Source: Holophagales bacterium UBA5704
Lineage (GTDB): Bacteria > Acidobacteriota > Thermoanaerobaculia > Multivoradales > UBA5704
Reading direction: 5' to 3'
NCBI GenBank assembly: GCA_002420005.1
Contig: DIHE01000150.1
Coordinates: 66,380 to 97,933 of the forward strand
DNA: 31,554 bases
The notes below the pieces were generated by a model. It was given only the letters and a program-made list of their open reading frames with translations, was not told the DNA's origin and ran no database searches. This document shows positions 6,921-15,000 of the stretch, piece by piece; positions within the stretch are counted from its first letter, which is position 1, and each line of letters starts with the position of its first letter. Both the position numbers and the translations under genes were made by a program.

Positions 6921-9580
6921 GCCGAGACCAGGACGCCGCGGCAGGGGCTCACGGCGTCCCCCCTTCTTTCTTGCGCCGGTTCCTGCTTTGGGCCTGCCTC
7001 CCCACGGTTCTGCTCGGGTACGGCATCGGCCGTTGGTTGATTTCTCCCCCGACCTCCTCCCTCTCTCTTTCCCTGGCCTCTACAGACCGCGTGCCGGTTT
7101 TGCGGGTCGCGGCCGCGAGCTCCCTTGCTGCAGCGTTGGTCCCGGAAGGGCTGGTTCTCCAGCCGACCGCGGAGGGCGTGGAGCTGCGGAACGATCCCGA
7201 CACGGCCGGTGAGGAGCGGGCGAGCGCCGTCGGGAGCGGTTGGGCTGTCGTCCCGGCGGATCTGCTGGTGCAGGTCGCCGGAACCGGGGGAAGCGTTTCC
7301 CTGCTCGCTGCACAGGAGGAGCTGCGGATTGCCGGCGGCGAGCTCCGGAGAGGGGAGCCTCGGGTGCGCAGGGGCGGGGGCCCGGTGGTGGCCGGGCGCT
7401 TCGAGGAGGCGGTGGTCCTTGCAGGAGGGCGCCGGATCCGCCTCTGGAGCTTTCCCGGGGATCCTGCCGCGGGGGGGATGCAGCGTCTGGCGCAGGCGCT
7501 CCTCGAGTTGGCGGGAGCCCCGGATCGCGATCTGACGCTCGTCCTCGTGCCGCCGAAGGAGGGCGATCCCATGGTGGTGGCCGCCGGTGCCGGAATCATG
7601 GCGGTGACCGGTCCCGGCGCTTCCTGGCCTGCGGCTCTTCAGGCGGCGCGCTGGCGGACGGTGGCGCAGGTGGCGGCTCGCGTCTGGATGGGCGACCGAC
7701 CGGCCACGGGGCCGGCGGCGGACGCCGGCCCCGAACGTTGGGTGCGCAGGGCACTTCCCGGCTTTCTGGGGGGGCGTGCGGCGCTTCGGGCGGGTCTCGC
7801 GGGCGATGGCACCGGCGAGCACCTGGAGCTTCTGTTGACCAGCCTCGATCAGGCCGGCTCGCCCCGGCACCTGGCGCGAGCCGGGGCCAGCCGGGGGGAG
7901 TCCGCCCTGCTGTGGCAGGCTGCCGGTCCTCTGGCGCTGGCGGATGCAGACCGGAAGCTTGGGTGCGGGGCGGGCTGGTTGAAGCCGCTGCTGATGGCGG
8001 GTACGCTGCCGCCGGAGATCGCCGCCGTCGGAGGGACCGCGCCCGCCGCCGCGGAGATCGCGGAGTTGGGACCGGATCGTGTGCGTTGGCTGGAAGGGCT
8101 GACGGCGCAGCAGGCGGCTGCGCTGCCGGAACCGATCGGGAGTGGTGCCGGCTTGCCGCGGTCGCGCATCTCCTGGGGCTCTGCGGTCGGCACCGGCAGG
8201 CCGGTACGGCCGCCGGACCTGGTCCTGGTGGTGTGGGGAGAAGGTGGCGGCCATGTCGAGAACTGCGGTTGCGTCGTCAACCAGTCGGGTGGCGTCGCCC
8301 GCCGGCGAACCGCGGTGCGCGCCACCCGGGCCTTGGGCCTGCCGGTGGTGACCATCGACCTGGGCGGTTCTCTGGCGCCGGTGTTTCGCGGGCAGGAGGC
8401 GCCTCTCCTGCGCCGGGAGACGGAGATGTATGCCGCGGCTCAGAAGGCCGTCGGCCTCGATGTCTGGGTGGCGGGCATCGAAGAGCTGGCGAGGGGGCCG
8501 AAGCGGATGGCTGATCTGGCCGCGCGTGCCGGCGTGCACCCGGTCAGCGCCACCGCCCGATGGGCGGACGGTACCGCGGGAGACTTTCCCGCCTGGGCCG
8601 AGGTTCCTGCAGGGGACCACCGGATCGCGGTGGTTGGCCTGACCGGCCCGGGGCGCGCGGCGCCACGCACGGCACTCGCCGTTACGGCACCCGAGGCGCA
8701 GGTTGCCTGGCCCCAGGAGGCCCGCGCTGCGGTGGAAGAGGCCGTGGCGGAAGCGGCACGGCGCGCTTCCCTGGTGATCGTCGCCGGCCAGATCCTCGAG
8801 CCGGAGGCCCGGCGGCTCGCCGGCTCGGGCCAGGTGGACCTCGTTCTCACGATCGCCACTCAGCCGGTGCCCCGCGATGCCGGCCCCTATCGCTCCTCAG
8901 ACGGCACCCTGCCGACGCAGGACATCCCGCCGGACGGTTTTGTGAAGCGTGGTGCCGTGGTCCATGCGGCGATCCAGAGCATGGGCCTCTACCGCATCTC
9001 TCTCTGGCTCGGAGACCGCAAAATCTCAGCCCTGGCGGTGGAGGAGATTTTCCTCGACGATCACGTGGCCGGTGACCCGGAGCTGGCTGGGGCGATCCGC
9101 GGCTTCTACCGGCGGATCGCCGCCGACCCGGCCTTGCGCAACGCCGGTTCCCCTCCCCTGGCCTCGCTGGCGGCGGAACGCGACCCGGCCCGCTCGTATG
9201 CGGGCTCGGAGGCGTGCGCTTCCTGCCACCTGGGCGAAACCGCCCAATGGATGGGAACGCGGCACGCGGCCGCGATGTCGACTCTACGCCGCCGCCACCG
9301 GCACTTCGATCCGGTCTGCGTCCCCTGTCATGTCGTGGGCTACGCCGCCACCGCGCGGGGCGGCTACCAAACCGGGTCGGCGAATGCGGCCGAGCGGGAA
9401 GACGTGGGGTGTGAAACCTGCCACGGCCCGGGCTCTGCCCACATTGCAGCCCGCGGCAACCCGGAGCTGATCCGCGGCGATCCGGGGCCGGAGGTGTGTG
9501 CCCGCTGCCATCACGGCGAGCACGACCCTGGATTTCAGGGGGCTGTCGAGGAACGCTTCGCTGCGGTTCGGCACCACTAG
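6908..9580 (+). CDS. Exported metallophosphoesterase-like / tetraheme cytochrome c fusion
   Basis: An 890-residue exported protein. An uncleaved or cleaved N-terminal membrane segment spans about 24-45. Residues about 50-430 are an alanine/glycine-rich region I cannot assign. The middle (about 435-740) resembles the 5'-nucleotidase/UshA-type fold found fused to cytochromes: NCGC at 452-455, then SGGVARRR and AGIEELARG. The usual metal-binding Asp/His residues are largely not evident. The C-terminus has four CXXCH heme sites at 770, 804, 835 and 864, the first three spaced like cytochrome c554-type modules. A periplasmic electron-transfer role is likely; the donor and acceptor are unknown. The GTG start at 6908 is the longest option without a strong ribosome site, so the true start may be slightly downstream. 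It ends before a bidirectional terminator. Confidence 0.8.
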   Translation: MPELSRDQDAAAGAHGVPPSFLRRFLLWACLPTVLLGYGIGRWLISPPTSSLSLSLASTDRVPVLRVAAASSLAAALVPEGLVLQPTAEGVELRNDPDTAGEERASAVGSGWAVVPADLLVQVAGTGGSVSLLAAQEELRIAGGELRRGEPRVRRGGGPVVAGRFEEAVVLAGGRRIRLWSFPGDPAAGGMQRLAQALLELAGAPDRDLTLVLVPPKEGDPMVVAAGAGIMAVTGPGASWPAALQAARWRTVAQVAARVWMGDRPATGPAADAGPERWVRRALPGFLGGRAALRAGLAGDGTGEHLELLLTSLDQAGSPRHLARAGASRGESALLWQAAGPLALADADRKLGCGAGWLKPLLMAGTLPPEIAAVGGTAPAAAEIAELGPDRVRWLEGLTAQQAAALPEPIGSGAGLPRSRISWGSAVGTGRPVRPPDLVLVVWGEGGGHVENCGCVVNQSGGVARRRTAVRATRALGLPVVTIDLGGSLAPVFRGQEAPLLRRETEMYAAAQKAVGLDVWVAGIEELARGPKRMADLAARAGVHPVSATARWADGTAGDFPAWAEVPAGDHRIAVVGLTGPGRAAPRTALAVTAPEAQVAWPQEARAAVEEAVAEAARRASLVIVAGQILEPEARRLAGSGQVDLVLTIATQPVPRDAGPYRSSDGTLPTQDIPPDGFVKRGAVVHAAIQSMGLYRISLWLGDRKISALAVEEIFLDDHVAGDPELAGAIRGFYRRIAADPALRNAGSPPLASLAAERDPARSYAGSEACASCHLGETAQWMGTRHAAAMSTLRRRHRHFDPVCVPCHVVGYAATARGGYQTGSANAAEREDVGCETCHGPGSAHIAARGNPELIRGDPGPEVCARCHHGEHDPGFQGAVEERFAAVRHH

Positions 9581-9587
9581 AAACAGC

Positions 9588-9624
9588 AAACGGCCGGCCG
9601 GGGCGAACCCCGAACCGGCCGTTT
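9588..9624. terminator. Bidirectional hairpin terminator
   Basis: A perfect 10-bp inverted repeat (AAACGGCCGG at 9588-9597 and CCGGCCGTTT at 9615-9624) lies between two convergent genes. The A/T ends give a short T-tract on either strand, so it can serve both. Confidence 0.75.
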
Positions 9625-9646
9625 CTGACTGCGTGGTTTTCCCGGC

Positions 9647-11833
9647 TTACGCCTGGCGCCTGCGGCGCAGGAAGAAGGCCGCGCTCGCCGCCATCAGGAG
9701 GGCGAGGAGGGCCAGGCCGAAGCCGCCGAGGGTCGGGACCTCGACCGCGCTCTGTTGGCCGGTCACCGAGCCGCTGCCGGTGTTGTTGCCCGGCGTCGGG
9801 TCGGTTTGGCCGGAGCTGATGCTGGCGGTGTTGACGATGGTGCCGCCCTGGGTGACGGTGACCGTCAGGTTGCAGGTCACCGAAGCGGCGGCCGCCAGAG
9901 CTCCGATGTTCCAGGTGACCGTCGGGCTCGCGAACGAGGCGCCGCAGTCATTGGAGACGTAGGTGAGACCGGCCGGCAAGGTGTCGGTCACGGTCACGCC
10001 GGTGGCGTTGGACGGCCCGTTGTTGGTCGCGGTGAGCGCAAAGACGGCGTTGCTGCCGACCGGGATCGAGCCCAGCGTGGTCAGCGCCTTGGTGAGCGAC
10101 AGGTCGACGCCGGGGGTGAGCGTGTCGGAGTCGGTGGCGCTGTTGTTGCCCGGCACCGGATCGGGGGTGCCGCTCGACGCGGTGGCGGTGTTGTCGAGGG
10201 TGCCGGTCGCACCGGCACCGATCGAGCAGATCGCCGTATAGGTCACCGAGGAGCCGGCCGGCAGGTTGAGAGCCGTGTCGTTGATGTTGCCCGCGCCCGC
10301 GGCGGTGTTGCCGGTGGCGCCGCCCGCGGCGACGCTGGTGTAGGACACGCTGGAGCAGGCGGCCGGGAAGGTGTCGGCCAGGGTCGCCGGATTGGCCGGC
10401 GACGGGCCGGCATTGGACACGACGATCGTGTAGGTCGTGGTGCCGCCCGGCGTGGCGCTCGCGACGCCGTCGGTCTTGGTCACCGACAGGTCGGAGGAGG
10501 CGCACGTGAAGGTGTCGATGTTGAGCGACCAGGAGTCGAGACTGCCACCGTCACCGGCGAGGTCGTCGGAGATGGTGATCGTCCAGGTGCCGTTCGGGTC
10601 CTCCCCGACGAACGCCCCAAAGGCCTCTTCCGGGACGAGCGGGGTGGCGGTGGTCAGGTTCACGTAGGCCTGGTCGGTGACGAGGCCGTTGTTGGTGGTG
10701 TAGGGCACCGTGCCGCCGGGGTTCGCGTCGTCGTCCCAGACCGTGCCGTTGAAGACGTTGTCGTTGCCCGCCCCGTTGTCGGTGGTCAGGGTGACGGCCG
10801 TACCGGCGGGGGAGGTCAGCGTGATGTCGAGGTCGGCCGCGAAGGTGTGGGTGATGGCCGTCGTCAGGTCGACGTCGAGGATCGAGGTGCCGGCTCCGGA
10901 GACGACGACGGTCGAGGTCACCACCGCCGGACCGGTCGGGATCGCGGTCGGGGTGGACTGGGTCACCGTCGGCACGACCGTCGCGGTCGGCGCGCTGGCG
11001 AACGTGGTGACGCCGAGCGACCAGGAGTCGAGGCTGCCGCCGTCGCCGGCCAAGTCGTCGGAGATGGTGATCGTCCAGGTGCCGTTCGGATTCTCGCCGA
11101 TGAACGCACCCATCGCCTCTTCGGGGACGAGCGGGGAGGCGAGGGTCAGGTTCACGTAGGCGTTGTCGGTGACCAGGCCGTTGTTGGTGGTGTAGGGCAC
11201 CGTGCCGGCCGGGTTCGCGTCGTCGTCCCAGAGCGTGCCGTTGAAAACGTTGTCGTTGCCCGCCCCGTTGTCGGTGGTCAGGGTGACGGCCGTGCCGGCG
11301 GGGGAGGTCAGCGTGATGTCGAGGTCCGCCGCGAAGGTGTGCGTGATGTTCGTCGTCAGGTCGAGGTCGAAGAGGTACGGCCCCGCGCCGGACACCACGA
11401 CGGTCGAGGTCACGGCGGCCGGGCCGGTCGGAATCGCGGTCGGCGTCGTCTGCGCGAAGTTGGTGGTCGTGGGGCCGCAGCCGGCTGGGGTCGACGGCAC
11501 CACCCTGGTGGGGCCGGAGCGCCGGGCCGGAGCGCCGTTGATCCCCATGTGGCCCGGATCGTCGCCGCCCATCGCCGTCGAGAGCTCGCGGTAGCGGGCT
11601 TCGGCGGCGGCATAATCCGCCGCGGCCTGGACGTTCGTCCCGGCCTGCGCCTTGAGGCTCTTCATCTGCTGGGCCAGGCCGGCCATCTCTTGATAGGTCG
11701 CGGCCTTGTCGAGCGGAGCGGCCGAAGCCAGAGCGGGGCCGAAGAGCAGTGCGGCCGCCAGCCACACGGTGCAGGCCCTCCGGAACGTTCGCCGGGCGCC
11801 GACGCGCCAGAACACGGAAGCGTGGTCTTCCAT
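9647..11833 (-). CDS. Secreted surface protein: duplicated P-domain, DUF11 repeats, IPTL-CTERM anchor
   Basis: A 728-residue exported protein. It has a long signal peptide (Arg-rich, hydrophobic 22-38, cleavage near ASA at about 38). A short helical, coiled-coil-like stretch follows at about 45-90. Two proprotein-convertase P-domain-like beta-sandwiches come next (about 125-285 and 290-446, each ending NGTWTITISDDLAGDGGSLDSWSL), then two DUF11 repeats (from about 447, SVTKTDGV, and about 575). The C-terminal signal is at 697-728: VPTLGGFG, a hydrophobic helix, then RRRR. This matches the IPTL-CTERM class processed by exosortase. No protease domain accompanies the P-domains. The ATG has an AGGAGG site about 8 bases upstream. 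A likely adhesive or structural envelope protein; the ligand is unknown. Confidence 0.85.
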   Translation of the reverse strand: MEDHASVFWRVGARRTFRRACTVWLAAALLFGPALASAAPLDKAATYQEMAGLAQQMKSLKAQAGTNVQAAADYAAAEARYRELSTAMGGDDPGHMGINGAPARRSGPTRVVPSTPAGCGPTTTNFAQTTPTAIPTGPAAVTSTVVVSGAGPYLFDLDLTTNITHTFAADLDITLTSPAGTAVTLTTDNGAGNDNVFNGTLWDDDANPAGTVPYTTNNGLVTDNAYVNLTLASPLVPEEAMGAFIGENPNGTWTITISDDLAGDGGSLDSWSLGVTTFASAPTATVVPTVTQSTPTAIPTGPAVVTSTVVVSGAGTSILDVDLTTAITHTFAADLDITLTSPAGTAVTLTTDNGAGNDNVFNGTVWDDDANPGGTVPYTTNNGLVTDQAYVNLTTATPLVPEEAFGAFVGEDPNGTWTITISDDLAGDGGSLDSWSLNIDTFTCASSDLSVTKTDGVASATPGGTTTYTIVVSNAGPSPANPATLADTFPAACSSVSYTSVAAGGATGNTAAGAGNINDTALNLPAGSSVTYTAICSIGAGATGTLDNTATASSGTPDPVPGNNSATDSDTLTPGVDLSLTKALTTLGSIPVGSNAVFALTATNNGPSNATGVTVTDTLPAGLTYVSNDCGASFASPTVTWNIGALAAAASVTCNLTVTVTQGGTIVNTASISSGQTDPTPGNNTGSGSVTGQQSAVEVPTLGGFGLALLALLMAASAAFFLRRRRQA
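10507..11460. repeat. Direct repeat encoding the two P-domains
   Basis: Two copies of a block of roughly 450 bases lie in tandem with a 492-base period (for example GAGCGACCAGGAGTCGAG at 10523 and again at 11015). They match almost base for base over long stretches, marking a recent in-frame duplication of the P-domain. Confidence 0.85.
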
Positions 11834-11890
11834 CTGAAAACCTCCTCGCTGTAATCCACCTTGTGGGGCAACTTCTGAAACCGGAGACGG

Positions 11891-11920
11891 AGTCTAGCAG
11901 AAAACCTGACCGTGAAACAA
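11891..11920 (-). promoter_or_regulatory. Putative promoter of the 9647-11833 surface protein gene
   Basis: On the minus strand a TTGTTT hexamer (11920-11915), an 18-base spacer and TAGACT (11896-11891) lie about 58 bases before the ATG. TAGACT is the hexamer that recurs in other gene upstream regions here. Confidence 0.45.
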
Positions 11921-11985
11921 AGAGCTGCTTGCGCATGCAAGCGGAGGCCTGCCTCCTCCGGGTAGGGTTTTATCTGGATGTCCGC

Positions 11986-12013
11986 TTGACAGGGCGTCCC
12001 AGCGTGCTAGCCT
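11986..12013 (+). promoter_or_regulatory. Putative promoter of the 12064-17319 surface protein gene
   Basis: A perfect TTGACA (11986-11991), a 16-base spacer and TAGCCT (12008-12013) precede the ATG by about 50 bases, leaving room for the AGAAAGG ribosome site. This is the clearest sigma-70-like -35 box in the window. It faces away from the promoter at 11891-11920, so the two surface-protein genes are divergently expressed from one 230-base region. Confidence 0.55.
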
Positions 12014-12063
12014 CGGCAGGCCAGCGCCGCACTGCTTCTTTGCAAAAGGCAGAAAGGTTTGAA

Positions 12064-15000
12064 ATGGTGCTTTGCCTCGCCGATCCGCGCCGTGCGTGCC
12101 GCGTCGTCCTGCCCCCCCTCTTCTGTGCCTTTCTTTTTGCCGCTCCGGCCGTCGCGGCCGTCGGCACCTGCGAGAGCCTTCCCGGAGGTGTGGTCGAAGT
12201 CGAGGGGACGGGAGGCAGTGGCGTCCAGCCGACCGGCTATGCCACCCTGGGAGCCGCGTTCACCGCCATCAACACCGGCGTGCATACCGGGACCCTCGCC
12301 ATCGACGTGTGCGGAAATACGGCGGAGGGGACGGCTACCGCCACGTTGAACGCCAGCGGCTCGGGGGCTGCCTCGTACACGACCCTGACGCTCTCTCCGG
12401 TGGGCGGCGCGGCGCGGACGATCTCCGGCGCGACGACGGCCGGCAACCCGATGATCGACCTGAACGGCGCCGACAACGTCACGATCAACGGCCTGAACGC
12501 CGGCGGCAACTCCTTGACGCTCTCCAACACGACGGTCTCGGCCACCTCCGGGACCTCGACGATCCGCTACCAGGCCGATGCGACGACCAACCTGTTGACC
12601 AACACCTCGGTCCTGGGCTCGGCGACGATGGCGCCTGGAACCAACGGCGGCAACATCTGGTTCGGCGCGGCGGCGGTGACCACGGGCAACGACAACAACA
12701 CCGTTTCCAAGTGCAACATCGGCCCGGCCGGCGCAAACCTGCCGACCAAGGGCATCTACCTGAGCGGCTCCTCGAACACCGACCCGGGCACGGCGAACAG
12801 CGGCATCGTGCTCGACAACAACAACATCTTCGATTATTTCAATGCGACGACGTCGTCCGCCGGCATCGATCTGACCAGCGGGTCGGTCGGCACGACGATC
12901 TCCAACAACCGGTTCTTCCAGAGCGCGTCGCGGACGATGGCGGCGTCCGGCCACCTCCATTCCGGCATCCGGGTGATCAATGGGGCGGGCAACGCCTATC
13001 AGATCACCGGCAACACCATCGGCTTTGCGACAAGCGCCGGCGCCGGCACCTATGGCCTGGTCTTCTCGGGGACGACGACCGGGGCGTTCATCCCGATCCA
13101 CCTGGCGGTCGGCACCATCACGGTGTCCAACATCACCGGCAACACCATCGCCGGGATCGCGGTCAGCGGCGGTGCGTCGGGGACCGACACGGCGGCCCCC
13201 TTCCGGGCCATCTACGTCAACCAGGGTCTGGCGGCGGCGAACAACAACACGATCGGCAGCCAATCGGCGACCGGCAGCATCACCTACACCTCCAGCTCGG
13301 CGAACGCGTCCGACGTGATCGGCATCTTCAACTTCAGCACCAGCAACTGGACGACCAACAACAACACGATCGGCGGCATCACCGCCTCCAATTCGAGCAC
13401 GGGCGCGGCGAACATCTATGGCCTGCGCACCAACACCGGTTTTGCGCTGACGTGGACGTGCATGAACAATACGATCGGCGGCTCGGTCGCCAATTCGATC
13501 CAGAGCACAAGTACGGCGCCGGGCACCATCGTTTGGGGCATTTTGAATTCCAACCCCATCGGCACCTTTACCGGCAACACCGTTCGCAATCTGACCGCGG
13601 CGGGCGGTACGGGAACGGCGACGACAGCTTCTGTCGTTGGCATGATGATGAGCTCCGGCTCGGCGAATCAGACGCTGACCCAGAACACGATCTTCAATCT
13701 GAGCAACACGAACACCACGGCGGCGACCATCGTCACCGGCATCCAATTCACCGGCTCGACGGCGAACGTCGTCGAGCGCAACCTGATCTACGGCCTGACG
13801 TCGGCGACGAACAGCGCCACGGCCGAGGTCAACGGCATCCGGGTCAACGGTGGGACGACGGTGTATCGCAACAACATGATTGCGATCGGTGCGGGCATCG
13901 CCAGCGCCCTGGGCGCGGCGGCGACCAATTCGGGCACCACCGGCATCAACGGCATCAACGCGTTCCTCGGTACGAACAGGTTCTTCCACAACAGCGTCTA
14001 CATTGGCGGCAGCCCGACCGCCGGCACCGGTGCGTCGTATGCCCTCAATGGCACCCAGTCGATCAACACGCGGGACAACATCTTCTGGAACGCCCGTAGC
14101 AACAGTGGCGCAACGGGCAAGAACTACGCCGTCAAGGTGAACGGCACGGCACCGAACCCGATCGGCTTGACGATCGACAACAACCTGTACTTCGCCGATG
14201 GCACCGGCGCGGTGTTCGGGTTCTTCAACTCGCTCGACGTCGCCAACCTCGCCGCCTGGAGGGTGGCGGTCGGCCAGGACGCCGGCAGCTTCGAGAGCAA
14301 TCCGCAGTACAACGACCCGACAAACGCCACCCCCGACCTGCATCTCCACCCGACCCTCGCGACCGTGGCCGAAGGCAACGGCGTGATCGTCGCGGTGACG
14401 GATGACTTCGACGGGCAGCTCCGCAGCGGCCTGACCCCGGTGGACATCGGCGCGGACGCCGGCAACTTCACCGGCGTCGACGTTTGGCCGCCGGTGATCA
14501 CCTACACGCCGTTCACCAACACGTCGCTCACCACCAACCGCATCCTGAGCGCCACCTTGACCGACGTCACCGGCGTCGCGACGGGGGGCCTCGCCCCGCG
14601 CATCTACTACCGCAAGAATGCCGACGCCTACGTCTCGCGGGCGTGCAGCCTGACCGCCGGGACCGTCACCAACGGCACGTGGGATTGCACCATCAACAAC
14701 ACCGACCTGGGAGGTGTGGCGCCGGCCGACGTGGTCGGCTACTTCGTGATCGCGCAGGACACGCTCGGCAACCTCGCTTCGAACCCGGCCGGCGCGGTGG
14801 CGATGAACGTCAACACCGTCACCACGCCGCCCACGCCGAATACGTACACGATCGTTGCGGGCTTTTCCGGACCCATCAACGTCGGCACCGGCGAGACCTA
14901 TACGTCGCTCACCAACCCCGGGGGCGTCTTCGAGGCCTTGAACGGCGGAGCGCTCACCGGCAACCTGATCCTCAACGTCACCAGCGACCTGCTGGCCGAG

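Noticed and set aside
6653..8620. 655-codon minus-strand open frame opposite the multiheme gene
   Set aside because: No domain, Arg/Pro-rich. The plus frame has four CXXCH sites and a membrane segment.
9588..9624. Inverted repeat as a recombination or attachment site
   Set aside because: Its place between convergent stops and the A/T flanks fit a bidirectional terminator. No integrase or direct duplication is nearby.
9755..11854. 699-codon plus-strand open frame opposite the P-domain gene
   Set aside because: Gly/Arg/Val-rich, no start signal and no recognisable domain. The minus-strand frame encodes signal peptide, P-domains, DUF11 and CTERM.
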